Source: an uncultured Chryseobacterium sp. (GTDB taxonomy: Bacteria > Bacteroidota > Bacteroidia > Flavobacteriales > Weeksellaceae). Taken from it: a DNA stretch of 64,000 bases. Below, in pieces: positions 44,801-52,799 of the stretch. The first letter of the stretch is position 1. Every line of letters begins with the position of its first letter. The stretch is from the NCBI GenBank assembly GCA_913777465.1, contig CAJYRQ010000053.1, positions 124,001 to 188,000 on the forward strand, read 5' to 3'. The position numbers and the translations under genes were made by a program. The notes below the pieces were generated by a model, which saw only the letters and a program-made list of their open reading frames with translations, did no database searches and was not told where the DNA came from.

Positions 44801-45389
44801 CAGGATTGGGAATTATCCGAATTCAGGATCCCGTGGCTCCAGAAGTGTAACCACCAACCAATCTGCATCGGGAACTTATAACTTCATCAATTATCAGTAC
44901 CCGGGAATATGGACGGCCGCTCTTAATTCAAATTATATCGGAAGACCGATTAATGTATTGTTCGATGCTGCCGCTTCGGCCAACCGCATGATCGCATTCC
45001 ATGATAACAACGACCCGTATTTCGGAATGAACTGCCGATGCGTTAAGATTAAATACGATGCCAACGGAAATGAAGAAGGGGTGATCCCAAGACTTCAGAT
45101 TACGGCTTTACCGGCTACGGTACCGGCTGCCCGCTTAGACTCGAATGATATAAAAGCTATTAAAAAAGATAATATTGCCTTCTTCCCGAATCCGGTGAAA
45201 AATGAGTTGTATATAAAAACAACTGATCATACGGAAGGGTATTATTACCAGGTTTACAATATGTCCGGGCAGCTTGTAAAATCAGGAAAGTTTGAAAACA
45301 AAAAGACTGATCTTTCAGCCCTGACTGCAGGTGCCTATCTTTTAAGAATTAACGATTCAAAAGAAATTGTAAAAATTATCAAAGAGTAA
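41880..45389 (+). CDS. Large secreted T9SS cargo protein with two FISUMP-like modules
   Basis: 1169 residues. An N-terminal signal peptide (to about residue 22) is followed by two long modules that share landmarks in the same order: WSWHIWVT (184 and 695), MDRNLGA, YQWGRKDP (250 and 774) and DPCPxGWRIP (390 and 907), a period of about 511-524 residues. The C-terminus from about 1101 (FFPNPVKNELYI, then LLRINDSKEIVKII) is a T9SS type A sorting domain. The module resembles the FISUMP-type repeats and cell-surface proteins of Bacteroidota. Function is unknown; a surface-adhesive role is possible. Confidence 0.85.
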   Translation: MEKSIKNAAAILCCLVTHGVYAKENVREKKSDYFEMSRRTYFKTSDSLLKPLITDKKHSSVEKNSTIYNGNITNPTGKAAVDWTKAPNSYIFDPTQNADGLYIPVRKAYAMWEQDKMLGGSAIPSGKLTADVLWEDVHGLVKSGVSYALEVVDSGQNAKIKIPINKAKKGNAVVAFRVNGQIFWSWHIWVTDDPTNGSTYKSYPNVKRQRADGTVETIPDSDWGWMDRNLGAVSASITANDWNRNGGLLYQWGRKDPIPPLVYRGNDFYEVSGSIGRVRHRGAKNFTGAANFDNLRKFVLLSNATIANNLQLAVKNPLSLIYVNKDDNSGPAYYNNNANLMVNWFGRMPGLNDSKLPELNLWSDNSQGMVSTNYNTDAAAAPYRNKSSYDPCPNGWRIPSVLVANLASGSYVDDIRVDYSPFGVRTNTPKNVFESNTYHIIKPTDSGVPGFMTNFKLYPNFGFDLSNAGGFNMGMFPGTGGISILAHQGQYTDQHQVALWTATMPKFFDTTPAVSARSLFMIPDRQQADVPDQNQPNVKGRYWYFPLASANTSDANACRCIKDPLYVVNDYDFPTEYMVSEASYTEGLNNPNTYQVIKNTVAFTVEIPVSKAFSVQSQLLNNKDILNAANFNSLKANVLWTTNTGLINNVTVVNPTPGSLSALASSKIAVTVNPNQSGNAVVTLHNGSISNPVYWSWHIWVTDTAVGSYNYTTELPVSSVTNYVNYIPKGDNIFETEFMDRNLGATDAFPITANPFAPTAAELAKIKASTGLHYQWGRKDPLPVFQYADDRTSYSVFLGTATSTGTLNYTTLSNAAYNDLSGSYIVPYNTYTNSANANVSSTDKISDKVAKVLSYSVRNPLVYMIPSTFAAYNSTTPVYTNGTDWLANEPNLAPDRWGRGGKKSPFDPCPAGWRIPDLTGVAPGGQDFGFTPWYKKDKVVTTAYSVATDYLGVRVRRSSSASYTIGYTFNDPSYRIGNYPNSGSRGSRSVTTNQSASGTYNFINYQYPGIWTAALNSNYIGRPINVLFDAAASANRMIAFHDNNDPYFGMNCRCVKIKYDANGNEEGVIPRLQITALPATVPAARLDSNDIKAIKKDNIAFFPNPVKNELYIKTTDHTEGYYYQVYNMSGQLVKSGKFENKKTDLSALTAGAYLLRINDSKEIVKIIKE

Positions 45390-45443
45390 TAAGAATCAAT
45401 ACATCTCCGAAGAGAAATAAAACGGCAATTAAGTTAAATTCAT

Positions 45444-45451
45444 TATTTTTG
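45444..45451 (+). promoter_or_regulatory. -7 promoter element upstream of a membrane-protein gene
   Basis: TATTTTTG matches TAnnTTTG. Transcription starting near 45457 would put the ATG codons at 45461/45464 nearly leaderless and the ATG at 45524 behind a leader of about 65 nt. Confidence 0.45.
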
Positions 45452-45523
45452 AACCTTAAAATGATGAAAACAACAGACAGCTGTTTTGTTTCTCTTTTTT
45501 TGTTCCAATTTTCAAAACACATT

Positions 45524-46672
45524 ATGAGACTAACTAATGTCCTGCAATATTTTAATATTAAAATTTTTATTTATGTTTTAATTGCAGTAACGGCTGTTTA
45601 CACACTGGCTTTTACCTATTATTATAACTTTAAGGATGACGGATATATCCTGGCCGACTGGCTGATCAATTACCAGGACGGCGGGTTCAAACGGCGGGGC
45701 CTGTCCGGAAGCTTCTTTTTTCTAATGCAGGATCTTACAGGATTAAGGTTGAATTATCTCGTATATTTTGCGCAGTTTCTTATCATTTCCGGTTTCTTTT
45801 GGCTTTATGCGAAACTGATCCGTTACAAAATAACCGATCTTCTTTACCTGTCGCTTCTGTTATCGTCAATCGGTTTTATAGGACTTTTAAATACCGTTAC
45901 CTACGTCGGTAAAAAAGAATTCATTGTATTCCTTCTTTTTACATGGTTCATTTATCTCCTCGACCGGGATAAGCTCTCTAAAAACAAAGAATATGTATTT
46001 TGTCTTGGCCTTTTTATCACGGCTTTCCTCCATGAAGTTGTTTTGTTTTACATTCCGTATTTTGCGATTGCCTTATACCTGAAAACCGGAAAACTTGAGT
46101 ATAAGAGATATATTAAATATTTTATGGCTGTCGGTATTCCTACCGCTTTAATCCTGCTGTTCGGAAAAAACGTCAATGAAGGAATGTCTTTGCCGATTCT
46201 GGCTGCAAGGGGTGTGCATCCTACCTACGGAATTTTTTACTGGAATATTAATGAAAGGGATTATATCAGACAACATAGCCAAGAATATATTTTATACCTG
46301 GTAAGCCTTACTATTAGTATTCTGCATATTGCTTATTATTTAAAATTTCTAAATGACCGAAAGGTTTTGTCTATATTGTTAATTGCTGCTTTTTTATTTT
46401 CCCTTCCGTTATTTTATCTGGCGATCGACTGGGGAAGGTGGATGTACATCCATATGATGCTGATGATTGTACTTTTTGCCTTGCTGCTGCGGAGTGGGCA
46501 CTCGGTTTTTGCATTTGAGAAAATTAGAGTAAACAGCAAATTCTATATTACTTCATTCATCATTATTTTCTCTTTACTGTACAGGGTGGAGATGTCCGGA
46601 AAAGGCTTTACCTTCGAGGGAATTCTCTACAGGATCTTTATTGCACCGGTAGAATTGCTAAATAAAATGTGA
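45524..46672 (+). CDS. Polytopic membrane protein with GGFKRRGLSG motif
   Basis: About 382 residues from the ATG at 45524; in-frame ATGs at 45461 and 45464 are alternatives. About ten hydrophobic helices are seen. The segment WLINYQDGGFKRRGLSGSFFF after the first helix resembles a motif of poorly characterised membrane proteins in exopolysaccharide regions (GGFxRRGLxG). No catalytic residues can be named. It precedes topA and is not clearly part of an operon with it, because topA has its own promoter element. Confidence 0.72.
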   Translation: MRLTNVLQYFNIKIFIYVLIAVTAVYTLAFTYYYNFKDDGYILADWLINYQDGGFKRRGLSGSFFFLMQDLTGLRLNYLVYFAQFLIISGFFWLYAKLIRYKITDLLYLSLLLSSIGFIGLLNTVTYVGKKEFIVFLLFTWFIYLLDRDKLSKNKEYVFCLGLFITAFLHEVVLFYIPYFAIALYLKTGKLEYKRYIKYFMAVGIPTALILLFGKNVNEGMSLPILAARGVHPTYGIFYWNINERDYIRQHSQEYILYLVSLTISILHIAYYLKFLNDRKVLSILLIAAFLFSLPLFYLAIDWGRWMYIHMMLMIVLFALLLRSGHSVFAFEKIRVNSKFYITSFIIIFSLLYRVEMSGKGFTFEGILYRIFIAPVELLNKM

Positions 46673-46701
46673 TTCGAAAAAGCTATCTGATAAAAAAACT
46701 T

Positions 46702-46709
46702 TACTTTTG
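46702..46709 (+). promoter_or_regulatory. -7 promoter element for topA
   Basis: TACTTTTG matches TAnnTTTG, 13 bp before the ATG at 46723. It supports the internal start over an extended version beginning at 46669. Confidence 0.6.
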
Positions 46710-46722
46710 CAAAAATTTTAGA

Positions 46723-49305
46723 ATGTCGAAAAATTTAGTAATCGTTGAGTCACCGGCAAAAGCAAAGACTATTCAGAAGTATTTAGGGAAGGATTTTGAA
46801 GTAAAATCCAGTTTCGGTCATATCCGGGATCTTCCTAAAAAAGGAATGGGAATTGATCTGTCGACTTTTAGTCCGGATTACGAAGTTTCTGCCGACAAAA
46901 AGAAATTGGTAACGGAACTGAAATCTGCAGTGAAAAAGGCCGATATGGTATGGCTGGCTTCCGATGAAGACCGCGAGGGAGAAGCCATTGCCTGGCATCT
47001 GGCGGAAGAACTGAAGCTGAAGCCTGAAAACAGGAAAAGAATTGTTTTCCACGAGATTACCAAAAATGCCATTCTAAAATCAATAGAAAACCCCAGGGAT
47101 ATTGATCAGAACTTAGTCAACGCCCAGCAGGCCCGGAGGGTACTGGACCGGATCGTAGGTTTTGAAATGTCTCCGGTGCTCTGGAAAAAAGTAAAGCCGG
47201 GATTATCCGCAGGCCGGGTACAGTCGGTAGCTGTACGGTTAATTGTCGAAAGAGAAAAAGAAATCCGGGAGTTTGTGCCCAAAGCCAGCTTTAAACTGGA
47301 TGGTGTTTTCTTAAACAAAGCCGGGCAGGAAATTTCTGCAAAGCTCAAGAAAGATTTCAACCGGGAAGAAGAGGCTGAAAAATTCCTGGAACAGTCCAGA
47401 ACAGCCGAATTTAAAGTATTGAATGTTGAGACCAGACCGGGAACCCGTTCGGCATCTGCTCCTTTCACCACTTCCACTTTACAGCAGGAAGCTTCTTCCA
47501 GATTGGGGTATAATGTAACCAATACGATGCGTCTGGCCCAAAGGCTATATGAAGAAGGATATATTACCTACATGAGAACCGACTCGGTAAACCTTTCCCA
47601 GGAAGCTATTGAAGGAGCCAAAAAACAAATCGTTTCAGAATACGGCGCAGAATATTCCGCACCGAGAAATTATACAACGAAGTCTGCTTCTGCACAGGAA
47701 GCCCACGAAGCCATCCGTCCTACGGATTTTGCCGTAAAAAGCATCGGCGATGCTCAGCTGAACAGGCTCTATCAGTTAATTTACAGAAGAACCCTGGCTT
47801 CACAGATGGCCAATGCCAAAATTGAGAAAACCGTTATTGAAATCGGAAATGTAAAGCTGCCCCAGCATTTTGAAGCACAGGGTGAAGTGATTATTTTTGA
47901 CGGTTTCCTAAAAGCATACGGAATCTTAAAAGCCGAAGACGATGATGAGGAAAACAACGAAAAACTGCTTCCGAAAGTAAACGTAGGAGAAGTTTTAGAT
48001 TATAAAAAAATCACGGCAACCGAAAAATTTACAAGACCAGGTGCCCGGTATACGGAAGCAGGACTGGTAAAGAAGCTGGAAGAGCTGGGAATCGGGCGTC
48101 CGTCTACTTATGCTCCGACCATCCAGACCATCCAGAACCGTGAATATGTTGACAAAAGGGAAATCGAACCACAGATAAGAGAAGTGGTAAAAATCTCTCT
48201 GACGAAAGATGCTATCAAAAAAGAAATCCTTGAGGAAAAATTCGGAGGGGATAAAAATAAATTCGTCCCAACGGACACCGGGGAAGTCGTAAGTGATTTC
48301 CTGACTGATAACTTTAAGGAAATCCTGGATTACGGCTTTACGGCAAGAGTAGAGGAGAGTTTCGACGAAATTGCCAACGGCGACCAGAAGTGGAAGCAGA
48401 TGATGACGGATTTCTACTCCAAATTCCATCCGAGAATTGAAGATGTGGAGGAAAATGCAGACCGTGCTACCGGAGACCGTTTATTAGGGGTAGATCCGAA
48501 AACCGGGAAGAACGTCCACGCCAGAATCGGAAGATTCGGGGCAATGATCCAGATCGGGGAAACCGACGATGAAGAAAAGCCGATTTTTGCTTCTCTGATG
48601 TCAGGACAAAACATTGCCACGATTACTTTTGAAGAAGCCCTGGAACTGTTCAGGCTTCCTTTTGATCTGAATGAGGTGGATGGGCAACCTGTTTCCGTAG
48701 GGGTAGGAAGGTTCGGTCCTTATGTAAAATGGGGCGAAACGTTCATCAGCATCCCGAAAGGGGAAGATCCGCTTTCAGTAGACCAGAAGCGTGCGGAAGA
48801 GATTATCAATGAAAAGAAAATCGCCGATGCACCGATTGCCACTTACAAAGGGGAGCCTGTAACCAAAGGATCCGGAAGATTCGGACCGTTCATCAAATAC
48901 AAAGATATTTTCGTAAATGTTCCGAAGCGGTACGATTTCGAGAACCTTTCCCAAAGCGATATCAATGAACTGATTGATGCCAAGCTGGAAAAAGAAGCCA
49001 ACCGCTACATCCGGCAGTGGGAAAAAGAAAAAATTTCCATCGAAAACGGAAGATGGGGCCCGTTCGTAAAATTCGGAAAAGCCATGTTTAAAATTCCGAA
49101 AAAGGCAGATGAAACCAAATATGAAGCCGACGAGCTGAAAGAGGTTTCCCTGGATGAGGTGAAAAAATGGATTACCGATCAGGATCCGAAAGCATTTGCC
49201 GAAAAGAAAAAACCGGCAGCCAAGAAAACAGCTGCTGCAAAAAAGACTACTGCAGCTAAAAAACCGGCAACAACCAAAAAGTCTGTTGCCACAAAGAAAA
49301 AATAA
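46723..49305 (+). CDS. topA: DNA topoisomerase I
   Basis: 860 residues starting MSKNLVIVESPAKAKTI; an 18-residue longer ATT-start version is rejected because it reads through the promoter. The TOPRIM domain is at the N-terminus (VIVESPAKAKT, ASDEDREGEAIAWH). The catalytic tyrosine is about Tyr283 in YITYMRTDSV. Several C-terminal zinc-free repeats (FGPYVKWGET, GRFGPFIKYKD, GRWGPFVKFGK) replace the zinc ribbons of the E. coli enzyme, and a Lys/Ala-rich tail (about residues 827-860) ends it. It relaxes negatively supercoiled DNA. Confidence 0.97.
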   Translation: MSKNLVIVESPAKAKTIQKYLGKDFEVKSSFGHIRDLPKKGMGIDLSTFSPDYEVSADKKKLVTELKSAVKKADMVWLASDEDREGEAIAWHLAEELKLKPENRKRIVFHEITKNAILKSIENPRDIDQNLVNAQQARRVLDRIVGFEMSPVLWKKVKPGLSAGRVQSVAVRLIVEREKEIREFVPKASFKLDGVFLNKAGQEISAKLKKDFNREEEAEKFLEQSRTAEFKVLNVETRPGTRSASAPFTTSTLQQEASSRLGYNVTNTMRLAQRLYEEGYITYMRTDSVNLSQEAIEGAKKQIVSEYGAEYSAPRNYTTKSASAQEAHEAIRPTDFAVKSIGDAQLNRLYQLIYRRTLASQMANAKIEKTVIEIGNVKLPQHFEAQGEVIIFDGFLKAYGILKAEDDDEENNEKLLPKVNVGEVLDYKKITATEKFTRPGARYTEAGLVKKLEELGIGRPSTYAPTIQTIQNREYVDKREIEPQIREVVKISLTKDAIKKEILEEKFGGDKNKFVPTDTGEVVSDFLTDNFKEILDYGFTARVEESFDEIANGDQKWKQMMTDFYSKFHPRIEDVEENADRATGDRLLGVDPKTGKNVHARIGRFGAMIQIGETDDEEKPIFASLMSGQNIATITFEEALELFRLPFDLNEVDGQPVSVGVGRFGPYVKWGETFISIPKGEDPLSVDQKRAEEIINEKKIADAPIATYKGEPVTKGSGRFGPFIKYKDIFVNVPKRYDFENLSQSDINELIDAKLEKEANRYIRQWEKEKISIENGRWGPFVKFGKAMFKIPKKADETKYEADELKEVSLDEVKKWITDQDPKAFAEKKKPAAKKTAAAKKTTAAKKPATTKKSVATKKK

Positions 49306-49325
49306 TTTTGATGCGATAAATACAG

Positions 49326-49360
49326 AAAGCACAGGCCTGGCGTCTGTGCTTTTGCTTTTT
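49326..49360 (+). terminator. Rho-independent terminator of topA
   Basis: A 9-bp stem AAAGCACAG/CTGTGCTTT (49326-49334 with 49344-49352), a 9-nt loop and a T-rich tail, 20 bp past the stop. Confidence 0.85.
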
Positions 49361-49402
49361 CTGTGGATCAGGATGCTCGGTAATTTTGCCAAAGTTTCAA
49401 AC

Positions 49403-49435
49403 TTTGTATTAAGCCACTAAGTTTTTGTATGTTTG
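49403..49435 (+). promoter_or_regulatory. Complete Bacteroidota promoter for the arginase-fold gene
   Basis: TTTG at 49403-49406, a 21-nt spacer and TATGTTTG at 49428-49435 fit the -33/-7 consensus with correct spacing. The ATG at 49457 is 21 bp downstream. Confidence 0.7.
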
Positions 49436-49456
49436 CGGAAATAACGCAAAGCATTT

Positions 49457-50527
49457 ATGAATTTCGAAGATTTTATCATATCCCCAAGGAATTTCAGGAC
49501 GGAGAGCTGGCAGATCGGTGCCGGAATCACCAAGGAAATAAGGGAAGACAGCGTAGTCCTCCTTTTTGTTTCGGATTATAGAGGGGCAAACGGTGATGCG
49601 GAAGTCCAGGACTTTACGGGTATCAGGAATGAGTTCTATAAATTGTCGCAGCTGGATTTTGAGATTCCTATTGTCGATCTGGGAGATCTGGTTTCCGGAA
49701 AATCGGTACAGGATTCCCACTACATTCTGCAGGAAGTTTTATCCGCCTGTCATCACAAAAGGGCCATTCCTGTGATTGTAGGTGGGTCCAATGATTTTTC
49801 ATTCTCGCTTTTTTCAGCACTGAATCTATTTACGAAAAGCATTAATTATACCCAGATCAGCAATATCATTTCATTAAAGCAGGGTGAAACCATTAATGAA
49901 CATACTTTTTTAAGCAAAATTTTCGGAGCGAAAGATTTTTCCATTAAAAATTACCACCACTTGGGATATCAGAAGCATCTGAATGAAACGGATTCCGTAA
50001 GGCTGATCAAAGAAGTGGAGTTTGATATCATCCGCCTGGCGGAAATGATGAATTCTACGGAGAAAACGGAACCTTTTTTCCGGAAAGCTGATCTGGTAAC
50101 GGTAAACTGCGATGCTGTTGAAAGCTTCGGAGAGCCGTTTTCCATAAATGCGCAGGTAAACGGCCTGAACAGAAGGGAAATCTGTGCCTATATGAAGGAA
50201 ATCGGATTAAGTGAAAACTTAAAATCCGTAGGTATCTTCAATTATAATATTTATTCTGAAAATCAGCTGAACCAGCAGCTTCTTGCGCAGATGCTCTGGT
50301 ACCTTATCGAGGGAATCAATATTCAGCAGTCCCATCCCAAAGAACGTCATTACGAACTATTTTACGTGCTGGTGGATGACCGGCAATATGCTTTTAAACG
50401 TGATACCTTCAGTAACCTTTGGTATTTCGGGGATGATGACAATATAGAAAACTGCATTCCGTGCTCGAAAAAGGATTTTGAAGAAGCTAAAAAAGGCTGG
50501 CTGAATGCACGTCTGACGAAAATATAA
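49457..50527 (+). CDS. Arginase/formiminoglutamase-fold protein with degenerate metal site
   Basis: 356 residues of the ureohydrolase fold. Family segments VIVGGSNDFSFSLF and LVTVNCDAVESFGEP are recognisable, but arginases have GGDHS and DxDxDxxDP there, so most manganese ligands (His and Asp residues) are missing. It is therefore probably not an active hydrolase. Such proteins often lie beside topA in Flavobacteriia, sometimes near gliding/T9SS genes (from memory). A structural or regulatory role is possible; no function is assigned. Confidence 0.8.
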   Translation: MNFEDFIISPRNFRTESWQIGAGITKEIREDSVVLLFVSDYRGANGDAEVQDFTGIRNEFYKLSQLDFEIPIVDLGDLVSGKSVQDSHYILQEVLSACHHKRAIPVIVGGSNDFSFSLFSALNLFTKSINYTQISNIISLKQGETINEHTFLSKIFGAKDFSIKNYHHLGYQKHLNETDSVRLIKEVEFDIIRLAEMMNSTEKTEPFFRKADLVTVNCDAVESFGEPFSINAQVNGLNRREICAYMKEIGLSENLKSVGIFNYNIYSENQLNQQLLAQMLWYLIEGINIQQSHPKERHYELFYVLVDDRQYAFKRDTFSNLWYFGDDDNIENCIPCSKKDFEEAKKGWLNARLTKI

Positions 50528-50530
50528 GAT

Positions 50531-51532
50531 ATGGCAGGCCATCCTTTAAAAATTTCCGTTGTTGTCCCGGTGTACAATGTCGAAAAATATCTTGCCAAAT
50601 GTCTTGATTCTCTAATCAATCAAACCTATCAGGCTCTTGAGATCCTGGTTGTGAATGACGGGAGTACGGATGATTCCGAAAAAGTTATTCAGGAATACGC
50701 CCAAAAATATCCGGAAAAAATAAAACCCTTTACCAAAGAAAACGGTGGATTAAGCGATGCCCGTAATTTCGGTATCGACAGGGCTGCGGGAGATTATATC
50801 GGGTTTGTAGACAGTGATGATTATGTGAATCCTTCCATGTTTGAAGAAATGGCAGTGCTTGCAGAAAAACATCAGGCCGAAATGGTGATCTGTAATATCC
50901 GGAAAGTGGATCAGCACGGAAAAATCACCCAAAAGCTGACCCAGATTCCGAATATGCCGGAAAAGATTGATCTTGAGAAAAACTTCTCCATATTTGCGGA
51001 TTTAAGCTATTTTGCGTGCAATAAATTGTTTAAGAAGGAGCTTTTTCAGGAAAAGCGCTTCAAGAGATCTGCACATTTTGAAGACATTCAGCTGATTCCC
51101 CAGCTTTTACTGGAGTGCAAAACCATTGCCCAGACCCAGAATTTTCACTACCAATACCTGGAACGTACCGATTCTATTACCAAAACCCATACGGAAAGAG
51201 GTCTGGATATTCTAAAAGCCGTGGAAGACGTAGAAGCATTTTTTAAAACATCCAGATATGCAGACCGGTTGGAAGCACTGAAAAATTTTCAGATTTTCGA
51301 AGGGGTATATTCTTATCTTGCATACCTGGCTTTTGTGAAAAATGAAGAAACCTTTATGGCCATGTCCCGGCAGCTGGAAGATTTCATGAAAGAGCGGAAA
51401 ATAAAATTAAAAGATATATTAAGCTATAGTCGTTTTGATAAGAATTATCTGTTATCTTTGCCCCTGAAAAAAAAGATATTTTATCTGTTGTTTTTTGCAG
51501 GTCAGAAAAAACTGATAAGGAAATTAATTTAA
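50531..51532 (+). CDS. Glycosyltransferase family 2
   Basis: 333 residues. The GT-A domain has VVVPVYNVEKYLAKCLDSLI, VVNDGSTDDSEK, GGLSDARNFGIDRA and the DXD-type FVDSDDYVNP. It should transfer a sugar to a lipid-linked or growing polysaccharide at the inner membrane. It starts 3 bp past the arginase-fold gene and precedes an initiating transferase, so it probably belongs to the polysaccharide pathway. Confidence 0.92.
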   Translation: MAGHPLKISVVVPVYNVEKYLAKCLDSLINQTYQALEILVVNDGSTDDSEKVIQEYAQKYPEKIKPFTKENGGLSDARNFGIDRAAGDYIGFVDSDDYVNPSMFEEMAVLAEKHQAEMVICNIRKVDQHGKITQKLTQIPNMPEKIDLEKNFSIFADLSYFACNKLFKKELFQEKRFKRSAHFEDIQLIPQLLLECKTIAQTQNFHYQYLERTDSITKTHTERGLDILKAVEDVEAFFKTSRYADRLEALKNFQIFEGVYSYLAYLAFVKNEETFMAMSRQLEDFMKERKIKLKDILSYSRFDKNYLLSLPLKKKIFYLLFFAGQKKLIRKLI

Positions 51533-51642
51533 CACAAATGTAAGTGCTGGAGTTTCGGTAAAAAATCTGGTGAACAGTTTTTTAACGTCGACGAAACTTT
51601 TCTTTTGTTAAAAAAGATAGAAAGTACTTGATCAGAAAAAAA

Positions 51643-52770
51643 ATGGAGAATTTTGAATTGTTCTTAGCTCAGTCCGGTGTTCCTATTTTCTATATAAAAA
51701 TAGGGCTGGGTTTTTTGTTCTCGTTTCTTATTACGTATTATTCCGTTCCTACCATCATCAAAATTTCAAGGAGAAAAAACCTGATGGATGAGCCCGGGGT
51801 AAGGAGTTCGCATTTAAGGAAAATTCCCAATCTGGGAGGTATTGCCATTTTCTATTCTATAGGAATCTGTACATCGATCTTTGCCTATGAGCTTTTCGAT
51901 CTGTATAAATTTCTTTTTGCATCGCTTATTATCCTTTTATATATCGGGGTCATGGACGATATTGTGGTAATGCGGGCCTATAAAAAATTGGTTGCCCAAA
52001 TCGTTGTATCGTCACTGATCGTCATAGGATCGGATATCCGGATCAGAAGCCTTTTCGGGATCTTTGGAATTTATGAGATGGATTATTTTATAAGTGTCTT
52101 TTTCAGTATTATTACTTTTATCGTTCTCATTAACGCTTTTAATCTTATCGATGGAATCGACGGTCTTGCCGGAGGATATTCGGTGATCTGCAGTGCCCTT
52201 TTCGGGATCAGCTATTACCGGTTAGGAGCATACAATTATCCGCTGGTTGTTTTGTCGGTAATTATAATCGGAGCAGTTCTGGCATTTTTGTATTACAATT
52301 TATCCAATTACAGAACCAATAAGATTTTTATGGGGGATACCGGCTCGATGCTGCTGGGTTTCCTTCTTGCCTTTACCTCAATTTGTTTTATTGATATTTT
52401 TATCGATAGGGAAATTCCGGGGATTCCAAAGTATCATCTCCAGTCTGCTCCCGTAGTAGCCGTGGCAATCCTTATTCTCCCAATTATTGATACGCTGAAT
52501 GTGATTATTATCAGGCTTATCAATAAGAAGTCTCCTTTTGATGCCGATAAGAACCATATCCACCATAAATTATTAAAGCTGAATCTTACCCACAGAAGAT
52601 CCAGTTTTTATATTATCGTCTATTATCTTTTTATCGTCGCAACAGCGTATTATTTCAGACATATCAATGTTAATCTCTTATTGTTGATTGTTGTTTTACT
52701 TGGCTTTCTAGGAGCTTACTTACCGGATTTTATTTATCTTTTAAAGAATAATAAGAAGACTATCAATTAA
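51643..52770 (+). CDS. WecA/MraY-like undecaprenyl-phosphate sugar-1-phosphate transferase
   Basis: 375 residues from the ATG at 51643 (a TTG start at 51628 gives five more residues). About ten helices. The GT4 family motifs are MDDI, NAFNLIDGIDGLAGG, FMGDTGSMLLGF and the basic HIHHKLLKL loop, as in WecA. It would start polysaccharide or O-antigen assembly by moving a sugar phosphate, probably GlcNAc-P, to undecaprenyl phosphate. Its position upstream of the Wza/Wzc-type pair fits an export pathway. The sugar is inferred. Confidence 0.9.
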   Translation: MENFELFLAQSGVPIFYIKIGLGFLFSFLITYYSVPTIIKISRRKNLMDEPGVRSSHLRKIPNLGGIAIFYSIGICTSIFAYELFDLYKFLFASLIILLYIGVMDDIVVMRAYKKLVAQIVVSSLIVIGSDIRIRSLFGIFGIYEMDYFISVFFSIITFIVLINAFNLIDGIDGLAGGYSVICSALFGISYYRLGAYNYPLVVLSVIIIGAVLAFLYYNLSNYRTNKIFMGDTGSMLLGFLLAFTSICFIDIFIDREIPGIPKYHLQSAPVVAVAILILPIIDTLNVIIIRLINKKSPFDADKNHIHHKLLKLNLTHRRSSFYIIVYYLFIVATAYYFRHINVNLLLLIVVLLGFLGAYLPDFIYLLKNNKKTIN

Positions 52771-52775
52771 ATCTT

Positions 52776-52783
52776 TACTTTTG
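52776..52783 (+). promoter_or_regulatory. -7 promoter element for the Wza/Wzc-type operon
   Basis: TACTTTTG matches TAnnTTTG, with the ATG at 52800 only about 16 bp downstream, giving a very short leader. Confidence 0.55.
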
Positions 52784-52799
52784 CAAACAATTGAAAAAT

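Noticed and set aside
46669-46722. Longer topA start upstream of MSKNLVIVESP
   Set aside because: It reads through the -7 promoter element and has no family similarity; the ATG at 46723 gives the standard N-terminus.
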